A DNA stretch of 6,735 nt from an uncultured Limnohabitans sp. Lineage in GTDB: Bacteria > Pseudomonadota > Gammaproteobacteria > Burkholderiales > Burkholderiaceae_C. A program made the translations under genes and the position numbers. The stretch is from positions 1 to 6,735 of the forward strand of contig CALEYZ010000149.1 of NCBI GenBank assembly GCA_937928195.1, given 5' to 3'. Positions 1-5,287 of this stretch are shown one piece after another. The notes under the pieces are model-generated. The model did not search any database, was not told where the DNA came from, and saw only the letters and a list, made by a program, of their open reading frames with translations. Position 1 is the first letter of the stretch; every line of letters begins with the position of its first letter.

Positions 1-332
1 CGCAACATGGCCGAGCCCACATAGGCCACAAACCAGTGCCAATGCGACAAAGGCGTGAGCAACAAAAATACCAAGTTGCCCATGATTTTGCTTTGGACCA
101 AGCTGGACGAGCTGTTGGCAAACGCGTTTTGCAGCACACTCATCATGATGAGGCCGGGCAATAAAAATGCGGTGTACGGCACCGTGTCGTAGACCTTCAC
201 ATGGTCTTCCAACACATGGCCAAAAATCATCATGTACAACACCGAGGTGAGCACGGGTGCAGCAATGGTTTGGAACGCCACCTTCCAGAAGCGCAGCACT
301 TCTTTGTAAAACAACATGCGCCAGCCGTTCAT
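1..332 (-). CDS. ABC-2 type transporter permease, YadH-like (3' part missing)
   Basis: This is the N-terminal 110 residues of an inner-membrane permease; the frame is open from the ATG at 330-332 to the window edge, where the gene is cut. The protein begins MNGWRMLFYKEVLRFWKVAF, a cytoplasmic amphipathic start typical of ABC-2 permeases. A first hydrophobic segment follows at about residues 22-37. The stretch YTAFLLPGLIMMSVLQNAFA (about 50-69) closely resembles E. coli YadH, as does the later AYVG. It should pair with the ATPase encoded immediately upstream. Its ATG overlaps that gene's stop codon (ATGA), and a GAGGGG Shine-Dalgarno sequence at 338-343 sits 5 nt before the start. The exported substrate of this family is unknown, so I assign no specific function. 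The family call is confident; the exact orthology is less so. Confidence 0.88.
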   Translation of the reverse strand, partial: MNGWRMLFYKEVLRFWKVAFQTIAAPVLTSVLYMMIFGHVLEDHVKVYDTVPYTAFLLPGLIMMSVLQNAFANSSSSLVQSKIMGNLVFLLLTPLSHWHWFVAYVGSAML

Positions 333-1246
333 GCTTGCCCCTCAGCCATCACATCCAAAAACACGTCTTCCAAATCGGCTTTTCGAATTTCAACGTCTTC
401 AGCCACCAGGCCGGCTTGTCGCACGGCTGCCAAATAGTTTTCAATTTCGACAGCATCGTTCGCAGGAAATTGAACAATGCGGCCCGTGACGCGCGCTTTG
501 GCCGCCAAGGCCGCAGGCAATTGGCCATCAAGTTTGAAACGCAACACATTGCTAGAAGCAGACTTGAGCAGCTCAGATGTGCTGGCCAAGGCCAATACAC
601 GGCCTTGCTTGAGCATGGCCAAACGACCACACAAAGCTTCTGCCTCTTCCAAATAGTGGGTGGTGAGCAACACAGTGCTGCCCTCGCGATTGAGTTTGGC
701 CACAAACTGCCAGAGCGTTTGACGCAACTCGACGTCCACACCTGCAGTAGGCTCGTCCAGCACAATGACGCGCGGCTTGTGCACCAGGGCTTGCGCCACC
801 AGCACACGGCGCTTCATGCCACCGGAGAGTTGGCGCATGTTGGCATTGGCTTTGTCTGCCAGACCCAGGCTTTCCAGCAATTCGTCAATCCATGCGTTGT
901 TGTTTTTGACACCAAAATAACCCGACTGGAATCGCAAAGCTTCGCGCACAGAGAAGAAGGGGTCAAACACCAGCTCCTGCGGCACCACCCCCAGCAAGCG
1001 GCGGCTTTGCGCATAGTCGGTTTGGACATCATGGCCATGCACCAGCACACGGCCTTCGCTGGCTTTGGCCAGGCCAGCCAAGATGCTGATGAGCGTGGTT
1101 TTGCCGGCACCGTTGGGGCCAAGCAAGCCAAAGAATTCCCCCTCTTCAATGTCAAAGCTGACATTGTTAAGGGCCTTGAAAGGCTGACTGCCAGCAGATT
1201 TGGCAGGGAATGTTTTGGAAACGGATTGAAAAGAGATGGCGGGCAT
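329..1246 (-). CDS. ABC transporter ATP-binding protein, YadG-like
   Basis: This is the cytoplasmic ATPase of an ABC-2 type exporter, 305 residues, a usual length for the family. All nucleotide-binding motifs are present: Walker A GPNGAGKT (43-50), Q-loop Gln90, signature LSGGMKRR (140-147), Walker B VIVLDE (160-165), D-loop AGVD (168-171) and switch His197 in TTHYLEEAE. A C-terminal extension of about 90 residues ends in LEDVFLDVM, as in YadG, DrrA and NodI-type ATPases. The start at ATG 1244-1246 lies 18 bp after the mlaB stop, with a G-rich AGGGGG upstream. It overlaps the permease gene by 4 bp (ATGA), so the two are translationally coupled. Because it directly continues the mla operon, an envelope-related substrate is a reasonable inference, but nothing in the sequence names one. 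Alternative annotations would be a generic multidrug or daunorubicin-type exporter. Confidence 0.93.
   Translation of the reverse strand: MPAISFQSVSKTFPAKSAGSQPFKALNNVSFDIEEGEFFGLLGPNGAGKTTLISILAGLAKASEGRVLVHGHDVQTDYAQSRRLLGVVPQELVFDPFFSVREALRFQSGYFGVKNNNAWIDELLESLGLADKANANMRQLSGGMKRRVLVAQALVHKPRVIVLDEPTAGVDVELRQTLWQFVAKLNREGSTVLLTTHYLEEAEALCGRLAMLKQGRVLALASTSELLKSASSNVLRFKLDGQLPAALAAKARVTGRIVQFPANDAVEIENYLAAVRQAGLVAEDVEIRKADLEDVFLDVMAEGQA
338..343 (-). promoter_or_regulatory. Shine-Dalgarno sequence of the ABC-2 permease gene
   Basis: The minus strand reads GAGGGG, 5 nt upstream of the ATG at 330-332, and lies inside the last codons of the ATPase gene. It supports this start and, with the ATGA overlap, translational coupling of the exporter pair. 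Confidence 0.6.
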
Positions 1247-1264
1247 GAGCCCCCTATTTTACGG

Positions 1265-1549
1265 TCATGCGCTTTCGACCAAGAGCTCTGAAACGCCATA
1301 AAGCTTGGCCAATTCACGTAATTTGGCCGGGAACTGCTTGAATTTCAAAGTTTTGGTCAAACTTTCAGCCTCTCGGCGGCATCCCAACAGCACGGCCAAG
1401 GCGGAGGAATCAAAATCAGCCAGCTGGCCAGCCTCAATTTCGACCTCTTTGTCGGGGCTGTTGCGAATTTGGGTCTGCAGCTGTGCCAAACACGCCGCGG
1501 CATTGCCATGGCGCAAATCAGCAGGAAGAATCAAGCGAGCTGTGGACAT
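1265..1549 (-). CDS. mlaB: MlaB, STAS-domain regulatory subunit of the MlaFEDB phospholipid transporter
   Basis: This is a 94-residue cytoplasmic protein that is essentially a single STAS domain. The key segment is DFDSSALAVLL (45-55), which corresponds to VDTGGLALL in E. coli MlaB. Ser48 aligns with the conserved Thr of that protein, a residue important for MlaB function. LAKLYGV (80-86) matches LAKLYN of E. coli MlaB. In the known complex two MlaB subunits bind the MlaF dimer and support its stability and ATPase activity. The gene starts 18 bp after the mlaC stop. That stop is in the same frame as mlaB and no other ATG, GTG or TTG lies between them, so ATG 1547-1549 is the only upstream start available. 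The Shine-Dalgarno sequence is poor, suggesting translational coupling to mlaC. The short STAS protein alone would be ambiguous; its place at the end of the mla genes settles the call. Confidence 0.88.
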   Translation of the reverse strand: MSTARLILPADLRHGNAAACLAQLQTQIRNSPDKEVEIEAGQLADFDSSALAVLLGCRREAESLTKTLKFKQFPAKLRELAKLYGVSELLVESA

Positions 1550-1567
1550 GCGGCTTTGGCAATCTGC

Positions 1568-2206
1568 TTAGGCTTTTTTCGCGTTGGATTTGTTGCGTTC
1601 TGACAGGCTTTTGATCAAGCCGTCGACGCCGCCCGCGTTGATTTCTTTGGAAAACTGGGAGCGGTAGTTTTCGACCAACCAGATGCCCAAGACATTGAGG
1701 TCAAAAATCTTCCAGCCTGCACCTTCGCCGGGTGTTTTTTCCAAGCGATAGTCGAGTTGAATGGGTTCGCCCTTGCCTTTGACCTCAGTTTGGACCACCA
1801 AGTTTTTATCATCATTGGCACCCCGCAAGGGTTTGACGTCAATGACTTGGTCGTTGATCTGACTTAACGCACCTGAATACGTGCGTATGAGCAAAAGCTT
1901 GAACTCTTCTTGCAAGCGGTCTTGCTGTTCAGGTGTGGCTTTGCGCCAGCCAGGGCCTGTAGCCAAGGCCGTCATGCGTCGGAAATTGACGTGTTGCATC
2001 AATTTGCTGTCAACCAATTGCATGGTTTTGTTGATGTCACCCGCCTTGATGCCCTTGTCCGTGCGCACGGCATCCAGCGTTTCGTTGGAGATGCGTTTGA
2101 CGAAAGCATCGGGTGCTTCGTCGGCAGCCAACACACTGCTGGCACCGGTCAGCAGGCCCAGGACCATGAAAAAATGACAGAAGAAGTTCAGAAAAATGCG
2201 ATTCAT
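1568..2206 (-). CDS. mlaC: MlaC, periplasmic phospholipid-binding carrier
   Basis: This is a 212-residue secreted protein of the MlaC/Ttg2D family, which shuttles phospholipids across the periplasm between the MlaA-porin complex and the MlaD ring. Residues 1-27 form a signal peptide: a basic Arg3, a hydrophobic core to about residue 21, and an SPase I site VLA|AD after Ala27. The mature part has the family pattern: DAFVKRISNETLDAVR (33-48), NFRRMTALATGPGWRKAT (74-91), EEFKLLLIRTYSGAL (100-114) and WKIFDLNVLGIWLVENYRSQF (165-185). The frame is open upstream to a TTG at 2287, but that would put 27 polar, non-conserved residues before the signal peptide. I therefore place the start at ATG 2204-2206, with only a weak GGA 6 nt upstream. 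An 89-bp gap separates it from mlaA, the largest space in the operon. The gene ends in TAA. Confidence 0.93.
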   Translation of the reverse strand: MNRIFLNFFCHFFMVLGLLTGASSVLAADEAPDAFVKRISNETLDAVRTDKGIKAGDINKTMQLVDSKLMQHVNFRRMTALATGPGWRKATPEQQDRLQEEFKLLLIRTYSGALSQINDQVIDVKPLRGANDDKNLVVQTEVKGKGEPIQLDYRLEKTPGEGAGWKIFDLNVLGIWLVENYRSQFSKEINAGGVDGLIKSLSERNKSNAKKA

Positions 2207-2295
2207 AGGGGGTCCATCATAAAGAGCGTCTTGCCCTTTAACGCGCCAGCTTTCAAAAAGTTGATTAAACCACCGGCAGCAATTCAAATGGGGGG

Positions 2296-3096
2296 CTAAG
2301 GTTTTACGGCGGGACGCTCTGGCATGGGCGGTACAGCAACGCCTGCAGCTGGCTGATTGGGTGCCACCATAGGTGCTGGCTGATCAGGATCGTCAAAATC
2401 ATCCAACATGGGCGGATTGCCGTCGTAAATATCATTCAAGCGCTTTTGCAGGTAAGCATCGCGTGTGAAGGTATAGGGGTCTAACGAAGCCTGCTTGACC
2501 GCATCCGACAAAGACAAATAGCGCTCACGCTTGTCAGTCAGGCGCAGCATGGTGAGTGTGTTGCGTGCCCCAATGTCACTGACTTGTTGGTTCACATCGG
2601 TTTTGGTGTCGACCCACAAGCCAAAACTGTCACGGACTGTGGAGGGACCAAAGAACGGCAAGACAACGTAAGGCCCCGAAGACACGCCCCAAAAAGCCAG
2701 GGTTTGACCAAAATCTTCTTTGTGTTTGTCAATGCGAAACTCCGTCGCCCAATCAATGACACCGCCCAAACCCACGGTGGTATTGATGGCCACACGCATG
2801 GCATTTTTGGACGCCGCTTCAAGTTTCAACTGCGCCAAGCTGTTGAAGAATGACATCACATCACTTTGGTTGCTGAAGAAATTGCTGATGCCTTGACGAA
2901 CCACTGTGGGCAAAATTTGGCCATAAAAAACGGCAACAGGCCTCAGCACCAGGTCATCGGCCACGTCATTGAAGGCGGTCACCTTGCGGTTCAAGGGCTC
3001 CAAGGGGTCAGAAGGGTCAGGACCACGCAACGAGGCGCACCCCTGCAGCAGCAGAAGTGCCACCACAGAGCAGGCGAGGCGCCATGACATCATCAT
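2296..3096 (-). CDS. mlaA: MlaA (VacJ), outer-membrane phospholipid-removal lipoprotein
   Basis: This is a 266-residue lipoprotein of the VacJ/MlaA family, which sits in the outer membrane, usually with a trimeric porin, and removes mislocalised phospholipids from the outer leaflet. A lipoprotein signal peptide ends in LLLQGC, with Cys20 as the lipidation site. Ala at the +2 position fits sorting to the outer membrane. Family hallmarks follow: DPLEPLNRKVTAFND (30-44), VGLGGVIDWAT and DFGQTLAFWGVSSGPYVVLP, then FFGPSTVRD. The last 40 residues (about 227-266) form an acidic and then proline-rich tail of low complexity. The start overlaps the mlaD stop as ATGA at 3093-3096. Two more ATG codons follow at once (ATGATGATG), so initiation could shift by one or two codons. 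Shine-Dalgarno support is weak, consistent with coupling to mlaD. In E. coli this gene is unlinked to the other mla genes. Confidence 0.94.
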   Translation of the reverse strand: MMMSWRLACSVVALLLLQGCASLRGPDPSDPLEPLNRKVTAFNDVADDLVLRPVAVFYGQILPTVVRQGISNFFSNQSDVMSFFNSLAQLKLEAASKNAMRVAINTTVGLGGVIDWATEFRIDKHKEDFGQTLAFWGVSSGPYVVLPFFGPSTVRDSFGLWVDTKTDVNQQVSDIGARNTLTMLRLTDKRERYLSLSDAVKQASLDPYTFTRDAYLQKRLNDIYDGNPPMLDDFDDPDQPAPMVAPNQPAAGVAVPPMPERPAVKP

Positions 3097-3575
3097 TTGC
3101 TTTCGGCTGCGGGCGTGGCGGCGTCCGATGCTTTGCTGTACAAGAACTGGCTGATCAAGTTTTCAAGCACCACGGCAGACTGTGTGGAACCAATGTTGTC
3201 GCCGGCTGCCAGGTTCTTCTCATCGGCTCCCGCCACAATGCCCACGTATTGCTCGCCCAACAAGCCGCTGGTGAGGATTTTCAAAGAACTGTCTTTGGGA
3301 AAAGCGTATTTATTTTCCAAAGCCAAACTGACCTTGGCTTGGTAACTGTCGTCGTCAAATTGGATGCTGTCCACACGGCCCACCACCACGCCAGCGCTCT
3401 TCACCGCTGCGCCTTTTTTGAGACCGCCGATGTTGTCAAATTTGGCCGTGACGGTGTAGTCTTTGTTCCAACTGAACTGCAACAAATTGGCCGACTTGAG
3501 GGCCAAGAACAACACGGCCGCCAAGCCAATCAGCACAAACAAGCCCACCCACACATCATTTTTTGAACGTTGCAT
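3093..3575 (-). CDS. mlaD: MlaD, MCE-domain substrate-binding protein of the MlaFEDB transporter
   Basis: This is a 160-residue inner-membrane protein anchored by one N-terminal helix (about 9-28), followed by a periplasmic MCE domain (about 40-116). In the family six copies form a hexameric ring above MlaE that passes phospholipid to or from MlaC. The conserved GLLGEQYVGI (104-113) contains the two leucines (105, 106) matching the pore-loop pair of E. coli MlaD. A hydrophobic helix (about 133-148, VVLENLISQFLYSK) would line the central channel. The C-terminal tail after it is short, and the protein is about 20 residues shorter than E. coli MlaD. I choose ATG 3573-3575 over the GTG one codon upstream, because a perfect AAGGAGG ends 5 nt before the ATG but only 2 nt before the GTG. 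The stop overlaps the mlaA start. Confidence 0.94.
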   Translation of the reverse strand: MQRSKNDVWVGLFVLIGLAAVLFLALKSANLLQFSWNKDYTVTAKFDNIGGLKKGAAVKSAGVVVGRVDSIQFDDDSYQAKVSLALENKYAFPKDSSLKILTSGLLGEQYVGIVAGADEKNLAAGDNIGSTQSAVVLENLISQFLYSKASDAATPAAESK

Positions 3576-3580
3576 CACGT

Positions 3581-3587
3581 CCTCCTT
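3581..3587 (-). promoter_or_regulatory. Shine-Dalgarno sequence of mlaD
   Basis: The minus strand reads AAGGAGG, the best ribosome-binding site in the window. It overlaps the mlaE stop codon (TAAGGAGG). Its 5-nt spacing to ATG 3573-3575 favours that start over the adjacent GTG at 3576-3578. Confidence 0.75.
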
Positions 3588-4368
3588 AAATGCTGAACAT
3601 CATCACGGTGAGGATGAAGTCCAGTCCCAAAACTGACAAAGAAGAAATCACCACACTTCGAGTGGTTGCCGAAGCCACGCCTTCTGGCGTGGGCTGCGCC
3701 ACATACCCTTGCAACAAGGCGATGAACGTGACTGCAATGCCAAACACCACACTTTTGATCATGCCATTGCCAACATCTTTGAAGACATCCACACCGCTTT
3801 GCATTTGGCTCCAAAAGGCACCGGCGTCGACACCGATCAACAGCACGCCCACCGCATAGCCTCCCAAAATACCCACAGCGCTGAAGACGGCTGTGAGGAT
3901 GGGCAACGCAATGATGCCACCCCACAATCGCGGCGCCAAAATGCGCAACTTAGGATCAACGGCCATCATCTCCAGCGCCGTGAGTTGTTCGCCTGCACGC
4001 ATCAACCCAATTTCGGCCGTGATGGAGGCACCCGCTCGCCCCGCAAATAGCAAAGCCGCAACCACAGGGCCCAATTCACGCACCAAGCTGAGCGCCACCA
4101 GCAAGCCCAAAGCTTCAGACGAGCCGTAGCGCTGCAAGGTGTAGTAGCCCTGCAGGCCCAGCACAAAACCCACAAACAAGCCAGATACCGTGATGATGGC
4201 CAGGGAGTAGTTGCCCAAGAAATGAACTTGATCTCGGACCAAACCAAAACGCTTTAAACAGGCACCCGACAAGAGCGCCAGTTGTGCAAACAAGCGTGCA
4301 CCATAACCCCAGTCGGCCAAAGCTTTGCGCACCGCAAAGCCCAATTCGGCAGGATGCAAAAAGTTCAA
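3586..4368 (-). CDS. mlaE: MlaE, inner-membrane permease of the MlaFEDB phospholipid transporter
   Basis: This 260-residue integral membrane protein of the MlaE/YrbE family has the same length as E. coli MlaE. It forms the dimeric transmembrane core that binds MlaF below and the MlaD ring above. An amphipathic N-terminal region (about 1-45) precedes hydrophobic segments at roughly 53-76, 86-110, 148-180, 203-221 and 238-258. The family signature is very clear: LVRELGPVVAALLFAGRAG (95-113), including Arg97-Glu98, then TAEIGLMRAGEQL (117-129) and EMMAVDP (133-139), the last being the coupling region towards the ATPase. TTRSVVISSLSVLGLDF (235-251) matches the conserved C-terminus. The start is TTG at 4366-4368, which overlaps the mlaF TGA stop (TTGA). 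It is preceded by GGAGGG at 4377-4382, and no ATG, GTG or other TTG lies further upstream in frame before a stop. Confidence 0.94.
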   Translation of the reverse strand: MNFLHPAELGFAVRKALADWGYGARLFAQLALLSGACLKRFGLVRDQVHFLGNYSLAIITVSGLFVGFVLGLQGYYTLQRYGSSEALGLLVALSLVRELGPVVAALLFAGRAGASITAEIGLMRAGEQLTALEMMAVDPKLRILAPRLWGGIIALPILTAVFSAVGILGGYAVGVLLIGVDAGAFWSQMQSGVDVFKDVGNGMIKSVVFGIAVTFIALLQGYVAQPTPEGVASATTRSVVISSLSVLGLDFILTVMMFSI

Positions 4369-5180
4369 AGTGCATACCCTCCAAAGTCTTCTGCCACAGA
4401 CGTTGCGGGATAGTGAAAATGCACAGGGCCTTCACTCAAGCCATTCACAAACTGGTGAATCAACGGATCGGTGGTTTGACGCAATTCATCGGGCGTGCCT
4501 TGTGCGGCCACTTTGCCGTTGGCCAAAATCACCACATGGTCGGCAATTTGAAAAGTTTCGTCCACGTCGTGCGACACCACCACACTGGTGATGCCTAAAC
4601 TGTCATTGAGCCTTCGGATGAGACGTGCGGCTGTACCCAAGGAAATAGGGTCAAGTCCGGCAAAGGGTTCGTCGTACATCATGAGGTCGGGATCGAGTGC
4701 AATGGCGCGCGCCAAGGCCACCCGCCGGCCCATGCCACCTGAAATCTCTGACGGCTTGAGGTTTCGGGCACCTCGAAGACCCACAGCGTCCAGCTTCATG
4801 AGCACAATGTCGCGCACCATGGCTTCGGACATCTGGGTGTGCTCTCTTAAGGGAAACGCCACGTTGTCAAACACGTTCATGTCGGTGAACAAAGCACCAA
4901 ACTGAAACAACATGCCCATGCGCCTGCGCGCTGCATACAGTTGCTCAATGTTCATCTGGCCCACATCTTGGCCATCAAAAGTCAGTTCACCTTTTTGAGC
5001 GGTGTACTGGCCACCGATCAAACGCAGCACCGTGGTCTTGCCACCACCCGACACACCCATGAGGGCCGTGACTTTACCGCGCGGAATGCCAAACGAAATG
5101 TCGTTCAAGATGACACGGTCCCCGTAGCCGAAGCTGAGGTTTTTGAGTTCAACCAGCAGTGGAGTGTTGGGCAAGGTCAT
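4365..5180 (-). CDS. mlaF: MlaF, ATPase of the MlaFEDB phospholipid transporter
   Basis: This 271-residue cytoplasmic ABC ATPase drives phospholipid transport through MlaE and MlaD; E. coli MlaF is about the same length. Motifs are Walker A GVSGGGKTT (42-50), Q-loop Gln93 in LFQFGALFTDMNVFDNVAFP, signature ISGGMGRR (146-153), Walker B LMMYDE (166-171), D-loop AGLD (174-177) and switch His204 in VVSHD. MlaF-specific marks include the QFGALFTDMNVFDNVA stretch, MKLDAVGLRGA (128-138) and the C-terminal FVNGLSEGPVHFHYPA (about 244-259). The last matches the GPVPFRYPA tail of E. coli MlaF, whose C-terminus contacts the partner subunit. ATG 5178-5180 is the first possible start, since an in-frame stop lies two codons upstream (5184-5186). 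No Shine-Dalgarno sequence precedes it, because the gltD terminator ends 5 nt away. A start at TTG codon 3 cannot be excluded. The stop overlaps the mlaE start. Confidence 0.95.
   Translation of the reverse strand: MTLPNTPLLVELKNLSFGYGDRVILNDISFGIPRGKVTALMGVSGGGKTTVLRLIGGQYTAQKGELTFDGQDVGQMNIEQLYAARRRMGMLFQFGALFTDMNVFDNVAFPLREHTQMSEAMVRDIVLMKLDAVGLRGARNLKPSEISGGMGRRVALARAIALDPDLMMYDEPFAGLDPISLGTAARLIRRLNDSLGITSVVVSHDVDETFQIADHVVILANGKVAAQGTPDELRQTTDPLIHQFVNGLSEGPVHFHYPATSVAEDFGGYAL
4377..4382 (-). promoter_or_regulatory. Shine-Dalgarno sequence of mlaE, supporting a TTG start
   Basis: The minus strand reads GGAGGG within the last codons of mlaF. GGAGG lies 9 nt before the TTG at 4366-4368. 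With the 260-residue length match to E. coli MlaE, this supports TTG as the initiation codon. Confidence 0.65.
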
Positions 5181-5185
5181 GTGTC

Positions 5186-5216
5186 AAAAAACAAAAGCCG
5201 GGGTCGCCGGCTTTTG
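5186..5216 (-). terminator. Rho-independent terminator downstream of gltD
   Basis: On the minus strand a perfect 10-bp stem (CAAAAGCCGG, 5-nt loop, CCGGCTTTTG; arms 5207-5216 and 5192-5201) is followed at once by six T residues (5186-5191). It lies 71 bp after the gltD stop and should end gltBD transcription. The plus strand has no T-run on the other side, so it works in one direction only. It stops just 5 nt before the mlaF ATG, so it could also act as an attenuator or as a structured 5' end of the mla message. Confidence 0.9.
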
Positions 5217-5220
5217 AAGG

Positions 5221-5249
5221 ATAAGGCGTTCAGGTAAAGCTTGTGTGAA
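5221..5249 (-). promoter_or_regulatory. Weak candidate promoter for the mla operon
   Basis: The minus strand has TTCACA (5244-5249, five of six bases of the -35 consensus), a 17-bp spacer, then CCTTAT (5221-5226, three of six bases of the -10 consensus). Transcription would begin at about 5213-5216, at the foot of the terminator stem. The poor -10 makes this only the best candidate in the gap between gltD and mlaF; a promoter inside gltD, or read-through from gltBD, is equally possible. Confidence 0.2.
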
Positions 5250-5287
5250 CCTTTCGGTCATTGCAAGCCAATCCGTCTGCAGTCATT

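Noticed and set aside
257..1291. Long open frame of 344 codons on the plus strand, opposite the ABC ATPase gene
   Set aside because: It lies almost wholly antisense to a gene with every ABC ATPase motif, and its translation is rich in His, Gln and Arg with no recognisable domain. It is a codon-bias shadow.
1568..2287. Longer mlaC beginning at TTG 2285-2287
   Set aside because: It would place a polar, non-conserved 27-residue stretch before a clear signal peptide. ATG 2204-2206 gives a normal MlaC.
3576..3578. GTG start for mlaD one codon before the ATG
   Set aside because: Spacing from the strong AAGGAGG is only 2 nt to the GTG against 5 nt to the ATG.
5183..5188. Perfect TTGACA on the minus strand just before mlaF, as a -35 box
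   Set aside because: It is formed by the end of the terminator T-run. No -10-like hexamer follows at 16-18 bp, and it would start transcription inside the mlaF coding sequence.
5228..5250. Inverted repeat GTTCA/TGAAC with a 13-bp spacer between gltD and the terminator, as a possible operator
   Set aside because: The arms are only 5 bp with a long spacer, a match easily expected by chance. I recognise no regulator site.
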